Positions 25,679 through 35,218 are shown, counted from the first letter of the stretch. The stretch is 64,000 bases of DNA from AG1 sp035559775 (GCA_035559775.1 DATMAU010000064.1:1-64000); one strand, 5' to 3'. Made by a program: numbers and translations. Notes: generated from the sequence alone by a model not told the origin.

Positions 25679-27337
25679 GTGATCGGTAAAGTGCAAAGCT
25701 CAGGGATCAGCAGAGTTATGGCTCTTATCTTAATAGCAGTTATAGTCGTTGCAGCTTTAGTTGGAGGATCTCTATATCTGAGAATGCAACAGACTCCTCC
25801 TAAGAAGGCTGTTGTTGTTTATGCCTCTCTATCCGAGATGACTACAGCGGATCCTAGTACTGAGTTCTCAAACTCGATAATGTGGATGGCGGTTGTGTAC
25901 GAGAGATTGCTAATGTATGACCCCCTGCAAAATAAATTCATCCCAGAGCTCGCTGTTAAATGGGAGAGGGGTCCGGATAATCTTACATGGACCTTTTATC
26001 TAAGAAAGGATGCAAAGTTCCATGATGGAGTCCCTGTTAATGCTGATGCCGTAATCTTTTCCATAACACGAACTAAAGAGCTGGGTATGGGGGCCGCATT
26101 CCTATGGGATTCTGTGGATTGGATAGAGAAGGTTGATGACTATACTATTCGATTCCACCTGAAATATCCGGCTCCCCTAGATCTTATAGCATCAGCAAGC
26201 TACGGGGTTTACATATTCAGCCCTAAGGTAGTGGAATATGCGAAAGTTTCAAATGCTACGGATCCTAAAGTTGCTGAGTGGTTCAATGCAGGTCACGACG
26301 CCGGTTCAGGCCCGTATAAGTTGGTTAAATGGGATCCAGAAAATGAAGTTATATTAGAGAAGTTCGACGAATGGTGGGGTTGGAAAGATCCTAGCTATCA
26401 ATTAAAGAGTGATAAGGCTCCTCAGGTTTTTATTATTAAAATAGTTAAAGACGCCGTAGCCCAGGAAAGAATGCTGTTAGCAGGAGAGATTGATATAGCT
26501 TATCAAGTACCCTTAGAAGATCTAGATTCTCTTAAGGCTAATCCTAACGTGGTCGTAGTTACGAAACCAAGCTTCCAGCAGCTGATTTTACTACTTAATA
26601 CTAAAAAGCCCCCGCTAGATAATGTCCTTGTTAGGAGGGCAATAGCCTATGCAATACCATATGACGACATAGTTAAGATAGCCAGATCTGGTATGGCTAG
26701 AGTTGCCAGTGGGCCGGTACCTTATGGTATGTGGGGGCATGATGAAAACCTGAGGTTTGAATATAATCTGGATAAGGCTAAAAGCCTCCTAGCCCAGGCA
26801 GGTTATCCCCAAGGTCTCCCTAGACCCTTAGTTCTCACATATACAGCGGGCGATATATATGAAAAGAGGACAGCAGAACTGATACAAAGCTCGCTAGCCA
26901 AAATTGGAATAACGGTTGACGTTAGACCGTTAAGTTGGGAGGAGCAATGGGCTATAGCTAAGAAGGGGTGGGAGGATCCTAACGCTGCACAAGATATTCT
27001 TATGTTTTACTGGTGGCCAACATATATATCGCCCTTTGACTTTATTTACAATATGTTCAATAGCGAGAGCAAAGCATTTAATCTAGCCTACTACACCAAT
27101 AAAGAATTTGACAATATTCTCGCTGAGGCTGTAACTCTTGAAGGATCTGACAGGGCTAAGGCTACTCAACTATACATAATGGTGCAAGAAATACTCCATA
27201 AGGATGTTCCAGGTATACCTTTATGGGATATGGTTGATGTGAGGGTAGCCTCAGCGAAAATAAAGAACCTTGATAAGGCTATAAACCCAGCATATCCTAC
27301 GGTTATATTCCCACAAGTGCTAGAAGTAGGAGGTTAA
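25679..27337 (+). CDS. ABC transporter substrate-binding protein, peptide family
   Basis: 552 aa from GTG 25679. A hydrophobic helix at residues 12-34 serves as signal or anchor. SBP_bac_5 features: VVVYASLSEMTTADPSTEFSN, PELAVKWERGPDNLTWTFYLRKDAKFHDGVPVNADAVIFS, AGSGPYKLVKWDPENEVILEKFDEWWG, LDNVLVRRAIAYAIPYDDIVKIA. Unlike the other binding protein here it has no C-terminal Thr-rich linker and anchor, so tethering is N-terminal. First gene of a complete five-gene transporter operon. Ligand unknown; the divergent DUF917 and peptidase suggest peptides or cyclic derivatives. Confidence 0.88.
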   Translation: MIGKVQSSGISRVMALILIAVIVVAALVGGSLYLRMQQTPPKKAVVVYASLSEMTTADPSTEFSNSIMWMAVVYERLLMYDPLQNKFIPELAVKWERGPDNLTWTFYLRKDAKFHDGVPVNADAVIFSITRTKELGMGAAFLWDSVDWIEKVDDYTIRFHLKYPAPLDLIASASYGVYIFSPKVVEYAKVSNATDPKVAEWFNAGHDAGSGPYKLVKWDPENEVILEKFDEWWGWKDPSYQLKSDKAPQVFIIKIVKDAVAQERMLLAGEIDIAYQVPLEDLDSLKANPNVVVVTKPSFQQLILLLNTKKPPLDNVLVRRAIAYAIPYDDIVKIARSGMARVASGPVPYGMWGHDENLRFEYNLDKAKSLLAQAGYPQGLPRPLVLTYTAGDIYEKRTAELIQSSLAKIGITVDVRPLSWEEQWAIAKKGWEDPNAAQDILMFYWWPTYISPFDFIYNMFNSESKAFNLAYYTNKEFDNILAEAVTLEGSDRAKATQLYIMVQEILHKDVPGIPLWDMVDVRVASAKIKNLDKAINPAYPTVIFPQVLEVGG

Positions 27338-27351
27338 ATAGGGGGAGCTGA

Positions 27352-28374
27352 GTGCCTGTATCTCTAAGATATGTGATACAGAGATTATTTTTAACTTTAG
27401 TCGTGATCCTCGGAGTAGTAACTATAGTTTTTATAGCTACAAGGATTATTCCAGCACATCCAGAATTCCTGTGGACAGGGCCTCATGCAACAGAGGAACA
27501 GTTGAAGAGGGCTAGAGAGGAACTCCATCTAGATGAGCCTATAGTTATCCAGTACATGTATTATCTTAAGTCTCTTCTCCAAGGAGATCTGGGGGTATCT
27601 TGGAGGACCAAGAATCCTGTTTCAGCGGACATAGCCTCTGCATTACCAGGAACCTTAGAGTTAGCTATTGCAGGGTTTATGATAGGTATAGCGCTAGGTT
27701 TGCCTCTGGGGCTTCTAGCAGCTCTCAACTACGGAGGCTTCATAGATAAGATTGTTAGAATGGTTACTGTATCAGGCTCTGCTCTGCCTGTATTTTGGGC
27801 AGCCCTAATATTCCAGCTAATATTAACTATTAAGCTAGGATTACTGCCAGGAGGTTATAGGATAGATCCCAATTTAATTGTAACGACAGGGTTTAAACCT
27901 ATAACAGGTTTTTATGTGCTTGATACCCTTCTTACTGGGAGGCTGGACTTGTTTATCGATGTAATTAAACACCTCATTATGCCCTCTCTGGTGGTGGCTA
28001 TATATCCCATGAGTCTCACAGCCAGAATGGTCAGATCCCTAGCATTAGAGTCTTTACAAGAAGATTTTGTAAGGAACTTGAGGAGCTGGGGGGTTCCGAA
28101 CAGTATTATCATTAAAAACTACATATTAAAAACCATAATACCTCCTTTAGTGGCTTCATTAGGCCTATCTTTTGGCTACACCTTAGTTGGCGCTTTCCTC
28201 GTGGAGGTGATATTTGCCTGGAACGGGCTGGGGATGTATATTGTTATGTCTATCATGAGCTATGATTATCCAGCCATAATAGGTGGTGTCATGGTTGTAG
28301 CTATTTTCTATAGTCTCATAAATACCCTTGTCGATATGCTTCGTGCTCACATAGATCCAAGGGTAAGGTTATGA
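27352..28374 (+). CDS. ABC transporter permease, DppB/OppB family
   Basis: 340 aa from GTG 27352, preceded by GGGGGAG. Six hydrophobic helices, ATRIIPAHPEFLWTGPHATEEQLKRAREELHLDEP, YLKSLLQGDLGVSWRTKNPVSADIASALPGTLELAI and the ATPase-contact loop ESLQEDFVRNLRSWGVPNSIIIKNYILK. Second gene of the operon, 14 bp after the binding protein; its stop overlaps the next start. Confidence 0.88.
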   Translation: MPVSLRYVIQRLFLTLVVILGVVTIVFIATRIIPAHPEFLWTGPHATEEQLKRAREELHLDEPIVIQYMYYLKSLLQGDLGVSWRTKNPVSADIASALPGTLELAIAGFMIGIALGLPLGLLAALNYGGFIDKIVRMVTVSGSALPVFWAALIFQLILTIKLGLLPGGYRIDPNLIVTTGFKPITGFYVLDTLLTGRLDLFIDVIKHLIMPSLVVAIYPMSLTARMVRSLALESLQEDFVRNLRSWGVPNSIIIKNYILKTIIPPLVASLGLSFGYTLVGAFLVEVIFAWNGLGMYIVMSIMSYDYPAIIGGVMVVAIFYSLINTLVDMLRAHIDPRVRL

Positions 28375-29261
28375 TGTCTTTTTGGAAACCTCTTTTAAAC
28401 TTCCTCTCATATTTGAAAAGCGATGCGCTAGGACTATTCGGCTTAATAGTGGTTGGGATATTCATAGTGGTTGGGATATTTGCTCCCTATATAGTTCCAT
28501 ATCCTGAAGACGCCTGGGGTTTAACATATAATGTAGAGAGAAGACTCCAGCCCCCCTCAATCAGCCATATCTTTGGTACTGACGAGTATGGCAGAGACGT
28601 GTTTAGCAGGGTGGTTTTAGCATCGAGGTTCTCATTAATAATAGCTGTGAGCGTCGTAACATTATCTTTAGTAATAGGAGTCTTGGTAGGGCTTGTGGCA
28701 GGATATTGGGGAGGGCCTCTTGCAACAACATTAATGAGAATCACAGATATTTTTCTAGCATTCCCCTCACTCCTGCTAGCAATAGCTTTCGCTTCGATCC
28801 TGGGGAGGGGTCTTTTCAACCTCATAATAGCTCTCACCATAGCATGGTGGCCTTGGTATGCTAGGCTAGTATATGTACAGGTTAGTAGCGTCAAGGCTAT
28901 GCCATATGTAGAGGCAGCCAGAGTATCTGGTTTAAGCTCGATAACGATTCTGGCCAAATATATTCTACCTAATTCCCTAACACCTGTAACTATACAGGCT
29001 TTCCTGGATATGGGCGCAGCAGTTCTTGAAGCCGCAGCACTAAGTTTCGTTGGTATTGGAGTTAAACCTCCAACACCTGAATGGGGTTTAATGATTAGCG
29101 AGGGATGGTATTTAATAGGTACAGCCTGGTGGGTTAGTCTGTTTCCCGGTTTAGCTTTGTTTATTGCCGTGCTAGGGTTTAACCTCTTAGGGGATGTTGT
29201 TAGAGAGTACTCTAACCCAAAGGTTAGGAGACTTCTGGAGTCTCGGGGGTTTAGATCTTGA
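28371..29261 (+). CDS. ABC transporter permease, DppC/OppC family
   Basis: 296 aa. RRLQPPSISHIFGTDEYGRDVFSRVVLASRFSL is the DppC signature, followed by a stretch of helices and the EAA-type loop AARVSGLSSITILAKYILPNSLTPVTIQ. Overlaps its neighbours by 4 bp on both sides. Forms the membrane channel with the DppB-like protein. Confidence 0.88.
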   Translation: MMSFWKPLLNFLSYLKSDALGLFGLIVVGIFIVVGIFAPYIVPYPEDAWGLTYNVERRLQPPSISHIFGTDEYGRDVFSRVVLASRFSLIIAVSVVTLSLVIGVLVGLVAGYWGGPLATTLMRITDIFLAFPSLLLAIAFASILGRGLFNLIIALTIAWWPWYARLVYVQVSSVKAMPYVEAARVSGLSSITILAKYILPNSLTPVTIQAFLDMGAAVLEAAALSFVGIGVKPPTPEWGLMISEGWYLIGTAWWVSLFPGLALFIAVLGFNLLGDVVREYSNPKVRRLLESRGFRS

Positions 29262-30235
29262 AAGACCCTATATTGGTGGTGAAGAATCTCAAAGTTAGCT
29301 ATAAAATGAAGGGACACATCATAAGAGCTGTTAGAGGGGTTAGCTTTAAGCTTGTAGAGGGAGAATCCCTGTGCATTGTTGGGGAAAGCGGGTGCGGTAA
29401 GTCTACTCTTGGATATGCGATCTCTCTAAGTCTACCTCCTAATGCTGTGATAGAGGAGGGAGAGATAGTAGTAAGTGGTGTAAATATCTTAAAAGAGGAT
29501 CCGGTGACTGTTAGGGGTAGGCTTGTGTCACTAGTACCTCAAGATGTCGGAGCCGCTTTAAGCCCATTCAATACTATGGGAGAGGTCTTCGCCGATGTTC
29601 TAAGCTCTGCTAGGGGTAACAAAATTGATTCTTTTAAAGTGGCATCTGGTATCCTTGAATCTCTGGGCTTCAGCGATCCCCATAGAATACTAAGGGCGTA
29701 TCCTCACGAGCTGAGTGGAGGCATGTTACAGAGGGTTTTAATAGCGTTAGCATTGTCTCTCAATCCTAAGGTAATAATCGCTGATGAACCAACATCTATG
29801 GTTGATGCTTCTCTAAGAAAGGGGATAGTTGATCTAATCAACACCATCAGGTCTAGCTATAATGTTACTACAATAATAATAACCCACGATATAGCCATAA
29901 CACCCCTCCTATGCGACATAACCGCAGTCATGTATGCTGGAAAAATAGTTGAAATAGGTCGGTCAAAAAGCATTATTGAGAACCCTCTTCATCCTTACAC
30001 TAAAATGCTGCTGAAAAGCATACCCAGGATTAGAAGGCCTGTAGAGCTTAGGCCAATACCAGGCCTGCCTCCGGATCTTAGTGGTTTTATAAAAGGATGC
30101 CCCTTTGCTCCTCGATGTCCTAGCATTATAGGGGATATATGCAACAATGTTGAGCCCAAGGGATATAGGGTAGACGATAGATTGGTTTACTGTCACTTAT
30201 ATGTGGGTGGCTCTCATGGCCCGATATCTGCTTGA
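29258..30235 (+). CDS. Oligopeptide/dipeptide ABC transporter ATPase, DppD/OppD family
   Basis: 325 aa from TTG 29258. Walker A is GESGCGKST, the signature LSGGMLQRV, and Walker B IIADEPTSMVD; the switch His is in IITHD. The C-terminal extension with CPFAPRCPS and two further Cys is the oligo_HPN domain of DppD/OppD proteins and could hold an iron-sulfur or metal site. Energises the transporter from the cytoplasmic face together with the next gene. Confidence 0.9.
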   Translation: MKDPILVVKNLKVSYKMKGHIIRAVRGVSFKLVEGESLCIVGESGCGKSTLGYAISLSLPPNAVIEEGEIVVSGVNILKEDPVTVRGRLVSLVPQDVGAALSPFNTMGEVFADVLSSARGNKIDSFKVASGILESLGFSDPHRILRAYPHELSGGMLQRVLIALALSLNPKVIIADEPTSMVDASLRKGIVDLINTIRSSYNVTTIIITHDIAITPLLCDITAVMYAGKIVEIGRSKSIIENPLHPYTKMLLKSIPRIRRPVELRPIPGLPPDLSGFIKGCPFAPRCPSIIGDICNNVEPKGYRVDDRLVYCHLYVGGSHGPISA

Positions 30236-31034
30236 AGCCTTAAACGTTAGTGTTTACTATGTCATGAAGAGAGGTTTACTGGGTAGAGCGATTTACACTA
30301 TTAAGGCTCTCGATAATATAACACTAGGTATTAAGGAAGGAGAAACCCTTGGGATAGTTGGTGAATCAGGTTCAGGAAAATCTACTCTAGCAAAATGCCT
30401 CGCAGGCCTTATAGAACCTACCAGTGGAAAAATATTATATAAAGGGCGCGATATTCGCACACTTAAAGGTAAGGACTACATGGATTATCGTAGAAGCGTT
30501 CAGATTGTCTTTCAAAACCCCTATACCTCTCTAAACCCTATAATGAGGGTCAGAGATATATTAAAAGATGTCCTAAAAGCTTCTGGGAAGTGGAATAAAA
30601 GTGGGGAAGAGAAGCTTATAGAGCTTATGAAAGCGGTTGGCTTAAGAGAAGATATATTGAATAAATATCCAATGGAACTAAGTGGAGGTCAGGCCCAGAG
30701 GGTAGCCATAGCCAGAGCTCTAGCCACAGAGCCTAGGATCCTAATACTAGACGAGCCCACATCAGCCCTAGATGTATCTATCCAGGCTCAAATACTTGAG
30801 CTACTTAGAGATCTCAGGAAGGAATACGGCCTTACATACGTCTTCATCTCGCATGACATAGCGGTGGTCAGATATCTAAGTGATAGAATAGTTGTAATGT
30901 ATAGGGGGAAGATAGTCGAAGAGGGTTCGTCGAACGATATCATAGAAAACCCTAAGCACAGCTATACGAAAAGCCTAGTAGGAGACCTCATGAAGCTATA
31001 TGGATACATCGAAGAGATAGATACACAAACCTAA
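30216..31034 (+). CDS. Oligopeptide/dipeptide ABC transporter ATPase, DppF/OppF family
   Basis: 272 aa from ATG 30216 (GGGTGG just before it); ATG 30201 would add five residues. Walker A GESGSGKST, signature LSGGQAQRVAIARAL, Walker B LILDEPTSALD. It ends soon after the core, without the Cys-containing C-terminal oligo_HPN region that the partner has, so it is shorter than many DppF proteins. Overlaps the end of the dppD-like gene. These two ATPases may also serve the ATPase-less transporter at 12716-16543. Confidence 0.88.
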   Translation: MARYLLEALNVSVYYVMKRGLLGRAIYTIKALDNITLGIKEGETLGIVGESGSGKSTLAKCLAGLIEPTSGKILYKGRDIRTLKGKDYMDYRRSVQIVFQNPYTSLNPIMRVRDILKDVLKASGKWNKSGEEKLIELMKAVGLREDILNKYPMELSGGQAQRVAIARALATEPRILILDEPTSALDVSIQAQILELLRDLRKEYGLTYVFISHDIAVVRYLSDRIVVMYRGKIVEEGSSNDIIENPKHSYTKSLVGDLMKLYGYIEEIDTQT

Positions 31035-31157
31035 GTTCCTGTAGCAGCGAAGTTAGAGTCTTATCTGAGCAAGATTATTCATGGATAAAATTACTAAGGA
31101 TTATAGTTATGAAAGCTGATTATGTAATCAGAGAATGATTCGATCTGTATTTTGCCA

Positions 31158-31952
31158 CTATAGATCCACTATAAGGCTTTCTGATCCGCATTTATACCAG
31201 CAGAGTTTCTCGGCCAGCAATGCTGTTTTGCCTATAACTATTAGTGAGGGGTTTTTAAAATCATACCTAGCCATGTTTTCTGGCAGCTTTTCCAGCGATG
31301 TTACAAGGGTTCTCTGCTCCTCCGTCGTTCCCTTCTCTACGACCGCTACCGGTGTGTTGGGATCTATTCCACTGGCTAGCAGTTCCCTCACTATTTCTCC
31401 TACCCTCGCTACGCCCATGAGGATCACTAGTGTGTCGACAACCCTGGCTATCGCTGCTAGGTCTATGCTTCTCTCCTTACCCTCGGCCTCTCTTCCCGGG
31501 ACTATAGCTACCGATGACGAGATCCTTCTATGGGTTATTGGTATGCCTGCATAGGCTGGCACAGCATAGATCGATGATACCCCTGGCACAACCTCGTAGC
31601 ATACACCATGCTCCCTGAGGATCTCCATCTCCTCACCACCTCTTCCAAAGACTATTGGGTCTCCCCCTTTGAGCCTCACAACGATCTCTCCCTTCATGGC
31701 TCTCTCTATCATGATCCTGTTGATCTCCTCCTGCGTATACTCATGCCTTCCAGGCTCTTTACCAACATAGATTATCTCGCACCCCGGTTTCGCATAGCTG
31801 AGGAGCTCTTTTGGTACAAGCCTGTCAACAAGGATCACATCGGCTATCGATATAGCTCTTAATCCCTTGAGGGTTATTAGCCCTGGATCTCCTGGTCCGG
31901 CTCCGACTAGGTATACTATACCACTAGATCTGCATCCTCGATTCTCGGTCAA
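31158..31952 (-). CDS. cobA: Uroporphyrinogen-III C-methyltransferase
   Basis: 264 aa. The SAM-binding loop VYLVGAGPGDPGLITLKGLRAI is near residue 13 and VRLKGGDPIVFGRGGEE near residue 94, both diagnostic of SUMT. It methylates uroporphyrinogen III at C2 and C7 to precorrin-2, the branch toward siroheme, cobalamin and alternative heme routes. Starts at TTG 31952, 3 bp after hemC. Last gene of the tetrapyrrole operon. Uroporphyrinogen-III synthase, the step between hemC and this enzyme, is not in the window. cobS and cbiB occur 15 kb away. Confidence 0.9.
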   Translation of the reverse strand: MTENRGCRSSGIVYLVGAGPGDPGLITLKGLRAISIADVILVDRLVPKELLSYAKPGCEIIYVGKEPGRHEYTQEEINRIMIERAMKGEIVVRLKGGDPIVFGRGGEEMEILREHGVCYEVVPGVSSIYAVPAYAGIPITHRRISSSVAIVPGREAEGKERSIDLAAIARVVDTLVILMGVARVGEIVRELLASGIDPNTPVAVVEKGTTEEQRTLVTSLEKLPENMARYDFKNPSLIVIGKTALLAEKLCWYKCGSESLIVDL

Positions 31953-31955
31953 ACC

Positions 31956-32885
31956 CTACTCGTCCTCCGATTCTCCGCTAGCCTTTCTAGACCACTCCCT
32001 AACCAGCTCTAAGCCTCCTTCTCTCTCAAACCTCTTAAAGATCTTGTTAACGATCTCGTCAACACCGAGTCCTTGATATCTCTCCTCAAAATAGATCCTA
32101 GATATATAGTCCGGCGATACTAGTGAGACTATAACCGTGATCCTATTATTGCTAGCCTCTGCAGTAACCCCTACTGGCGCTCTACACCCAGCCCCCAGAA
32201 TGCTTATGAAGCCCCTCTCTATAGATGTCTCGATCCTCGAGACGGGATCATCGATCATTGAGGCTATCTTAGCAGGCTCAGATCCTTTCCTAGCAACAAC
32301 TGCTAGAGCCCCCTGCCCAGCCTGGGGTGTGATTATAGATGGGCTTACAGGCTCATAGTCACTATAGCCTATCCTCTGGAGCCCTGCCTCTGCCAATACT
32401 ACTGCGTCTACCTCAACCCCGATCTTCCTTATCCTCGTATCTATATTCCCCCTAATCGCCTTGACACCAAGATCTCTTCTGTGGTATAGTATATGTGATG
32501 CCCTCCTAAGACTCCCAGTACCTATGATAGCCCCGCTACGTATAGCTTCTAGAGAGCCATGGCTTTTGGGGATTATTGCATCCCTTCTAGACCTTCTTTT
32601 GGGTATAGCGGCTATAACAAGATCTTCTGGTATTTTTGTTGGGTAATCCTTGAGGGAGTGGACAGCAAGATCTATTGAACCTTTCATAAGCTCAATATCG
32701 ATCTCCTTGGTAAAGATACCAGGCGACTCGATCTCCCTTATACTGCTCCTCATAACATCCCCTTTGGTCTTTATCCTCACGATCTCGAACTCGATCTCCG
32801 GGAAGATCTTTTTAATCTCCTCGATAACCTCTAGGGTTTGTCTAACTGCCAGCAAGCTACCCCTGGTCCCGACCCTTAGTTTCAA
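31956..32885 (-). CDS. hemC: Hydroxymethylbilane synthase (porphobilinogen deaminase)
   Basis: 309 aa. Features: LRVGTRGSLLAVRQT at the N-terminus, HSLKDYPT, IIGTGSLRR and the cofactor cysteine in ISILGAGCRAPVG, which carries the dipyrromethane. It joins four porphobilinogens into hydroxymethylbilane. Starts at TTG 32885 preceded by GGAGGATC and overlaps the hemL stop by 4 bp. Confidence 0.92.
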   Translation of the reverse strand: MKLRVGTRGSLLAVRQTLEVIEEIKKIFPEIEFEIVRIKTKGDVMRSSIREIESPGIFTKEIDIELMKGSIDLAVHSLKDYPTKIPEDLVIAAIPKRRSRRDAIIPKSHGSLEAIRSGAIIGTGSLRRASHILYHRRDLGVKAIRGNIDTRIRKIGVEVDAVVLAEAGLQRIGYSDYEPVSPSIITPQAGQGALAVVARKGSEPAKIASMIDDPVSRIETSIERGFISILGAGCRAPVGVTAEASNNRITVIVSLVSPDYISRIYFEERYQGLGVDEIVNKIFKRFEREGGLELVREWSRKASGESEDE

Positions 32886-34171
32886 GAGATCCTCCCCAGA
32901 GCCTCTCTAACAGCCTCAATGGTGACCAAGAGATCCTCGTCTGTATGTGCATATGATGGGAACCATGCTTCGAGCTGGGATGGTGGTATGAAGACCCCTC
33001 TCTTCATTAGCTCTAGGTGGAACTCGCTGTAGAGCTTCGTATTGCTCTTCACAGCATCGCTATAGTTCCTCACAGGCCCTCTTGTCATGAAGATCTGGAG
33101 CATCCCTTCAAACCTGTTAACATGGGCATTAATCTCTCTCCCACTAATCACTCTCCCAGCTTCTTCCTCGATCTCTGAAGCAATCTTCCTAAGCCTACTA
33201 TAGATCTTACTGCCTTCTCTCTCTATAACATCGAGGGTAGCTATAGCTGCGGCAACAGAGACTGGGTTCCCACTATATGTTCCAGCCTGGTAGACAGGAC
33301 CTGATGGTGCTATAAGCTCCATGATCCTTCTCCCACCCGCGTATGCAGCTATGGGGAAGCCCGAGCCTAGGGCTTTTCCGAGTGTGACTAGATCGGCTTT
33401 TATCCCGAAATACTCCTGAGCTCCTCCAGGCGCTATTCTAAAACCTGTGACGATCTCATCAAATATTAATAGACATCCATAAGTATTGCACAGCTCTCTA
33501 GCAGTTTTGAGGAACTCTGTGTCTGGTGGTACGAGCCCCATGTTGGCTGCGACTGGCTCAAGTATTATTGCTGCCACTGAGTCGCCATGGATCCTCATTA
33601 CCTTTTCAAGCCCCTCGGGGTCGTTGTACTCTGTGACAAGGGTTTTTGCAGCTGCGTCTCTAAGAACGCCTTTGTGAGAAGGTATCCCAGCAGCCCCTGA
33701 TCCTGGTGATACTAATACATAGTCGTGGGATCCGTGGAAACAGCCTCTGAATTTAACTATATATTCCCTCTCGGTATAGCCCCTTGCAAGCCTTATAGCG
33801 CTCATCGTAGCCTCTGTACCTGTGTTAACAAGTCTGACCATCTCTATGTTTGGGATCATTTTGACCAGCTTCTCAGCAAGGATCACCTCGGCTTCTGTGG
33901 GCATTCCGTAAAGCACGCCGTCCCAGAGGATCTCTGAGATCCTTTTGACAAGCCATTCGGGCGAGTGTCCGAAGAGGTTTGCCCCATAGCCCATCACATA
34001 GTCTATATAGCTGTTCCCATCAACATCATAGATCCTCGATCCCCTCGCCCTTGCTACGAATACTGGGTATGGTTTGAAAGCCCTTACAGGGCTATTAACG
34101 CCTCCCGGAATAAGCCTTAATGCCTTGTCATATAGCTCTCTACTCCTCCTAGTCCCGGGCATTTCCACCAT
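32882..34171 (-). CDS. hemL: Glutamate-1-semialdehyde 2,1-aminomutase
   Basis: 429 aa. PGGVNSPVRAFKPYPVF is the conserved N-terminus; the PLP lysine is in VTLGKALGSGFPIAAYAG; LIFDEIVTGFR holds the cofactor Asp. It converts glutamate-1-semialdehyde to 5-aminolevulinate (C5 pathway), so a glutamyl-tRNA reductase (hemA) must exist elsewhere. Four bases after hemB. Confidence 0.93.
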   Translation of the reverse strand: MVEMPGTRRSRELYDKALRLIPGGVNSPVRAFKPYPVFVARARGSRIYDVDGNSYIDYVMGYGANLFGHSPEWLVKRISEILWDGVLYGMPTEAEVILAEKLVKMIPNIEMVRLVNTGTEATMSAIRLARGYTEREYIVKFRGCFHGSHDYVLVSPGSGAAGIPSHKGVLRDAAAKTLVTEYNDPEGLEKVMRIHGDSVAAIILEPVAANMGLVPPDTEFLKTARELCNTYGCLLIFDEIVTGFRIAPGGAQEYFGIKADLVTLGKALGSGFPIAAYAGGRRIMELIAPSGPVYQAGTYSGNPVSVAAAIATLDVIEREGSKIYSRLRKIASEIEEEAGRVISGREINAHVNRFEGMLQIFMTRGPVRNYSDAVKSNTKLYSEFHLELMKRGVFIPPSQLEAWFPSYAHTDEDLLVTIEAVREALGRIS

Positions 34172-34175
34172 TGAA

Positions 34176-35180
34176 TCATCTCCCCAGCAGCTCTGGGATC
34201 TTGTATGCGTAGTATGTTATTATTATATCAGCCCCAGCCCTCTTAATAGCTGTGAGTGCTTCGAGGACTGCTTGGTTCTCCGATATATAGCCGCTCGCTG
34301 CTGCAGCCTTGATCATTAGGTACTCGCCGCTAACGCTATACACGGCTAGGGGGATCTCTGGGAAGCTGTCCTTGATAAGCCTCACTACGTCTAGATACCA
34401 GAGCCCCGGTTTAACCATAACGATATCGGCGCCCTCCGCTATATCCATTTCAACCTCTTTCAAGGCTTCCCAGGAGTTTCTGGGATCCATTTGATAGCCT
34501 CTCCTATCACCGAACTGGGGTTTTGATGAGGCTGCTAGTCTGAATGGTCCGTATAATGAGGATGCGTATTTGGCCGAGTATGACATTATAGCTATGTCGC
34601 TGAACCCCTCGGAGTCTAGGGCTTCTCTTATAGCGCCTACTTGCCCATCCATCATCGCTGATGGTGCTACTATATCTGCGCCTGCCTCTGCATGGCTTAC
34701 AGCGATCCTCGCGAGGATCTTTATGCTCTCATCGTTATCAACAACATACCCAGAGCCTTTCTTAACAACTATCCCGCAGTGACCATGATCTGTGTAGGAG
34801 CATACACAAACATCGGTTGCTATGAGAACCTCATCACCATACTCTCTCCTAATATTCCTAAGCGCTCTCTGCACAGGACCCTCGCTACTATAGGCTCTCT
34901 TAGCCATAGGATCTTTCTCCGAGGGGACACCGAAGACAAGGATACTCCTGATCCCGGCCTCTAAGAGTTCTCCAACGAGCTTCACAACACCCTCCACAGA
35001 GTATCTATACTGATCCGGCATAGACTCGATAGCTACTCTATCTCCGCTAGTACCCTCATCAACAAACACAGGCTGCATTAGAGCTTCTATGGAGAGCCTT
35101 GACTGGGATACAAGATCCCTGATACTCTGCGTCCTCCTAAGCCTTCTAGGCCTTGTAAAGGGGTATCTATAGATCCCCAT
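34176..35180 (-). CDS. hemB: Delta-aminolevulinic acid dehydratase (porphobilinogen synthase)
   Basis: 334 aa from ATG 35180 (MGIYRYPFTRPRRLRRTQSIRDL), the family's normal beginning; the frame remains open for 22 more codons but a TATA box lies inside that stretch. The Zn cysteines are in DVCVCSYTDHGHCG and the Schiff-base lysines in SYSAKYASSLYGPFR and DIVMVKPGLWYLD. Condenses two 5-aminolevulinates. First gene of hemB-hemL-hemC-cobA. Confidence 0.92.
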   Translation of the reverse strand: MGIYRYPFTRPRRLRRTQSIRDLVSQSRLSIEALMQPVFVDEGTSGDRVAIESMPDQYRYSVEGVVKLVGELLEAGIRSILVFGVPSEKDPMAKRAYSSEGPVQRALRNIRREYGDEVLIATDVCVCSYTDHGHCGIVVKKGSGYVVDNDESIKILARIAVSHAEAGADIVAPSAMMDGQVGAIREALDSEGFSDIAIMSYSAKYASSLYGPFRLAASSKPQFGDRRGYQMDPRNSWEALKEVEMDIAEGADIVMVKPGLWYLDVVRLIKDSFPEIPLAVYSVSGEYLMIKAAAASGYISENQAVLEALTAIKRAGADIIITYYAYKIPELLGR

Positions 35181-35210
35181 GAGAAGCCCAGTAGTGGGAG
35201 CTCTCGACAG

Positions 35211-35218
35211 ATTAAAAG
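35211..35218 (-). promoter_or_regulatory. TATA box of the hem operon
   Basis: On the minus strand it reads CTTTTAAT, about 32-38 nt before the hemB ATG at 35180, so the transcript would have a leader of about 10 nt. Supports the shorter hemB start. Confidence 0.45.

Noticed and set aside
28487..29317. 276-codon open frame on the minus strand
   Set aside because: Antisense to the DppC-like permease, which has clear family motifs.
30201..30215. Earlier ATG of the DppF-like ATPase
   Set aside because: No SD before it; ATG 30216 has GGGTGG at the right distance. The difference is five residues.
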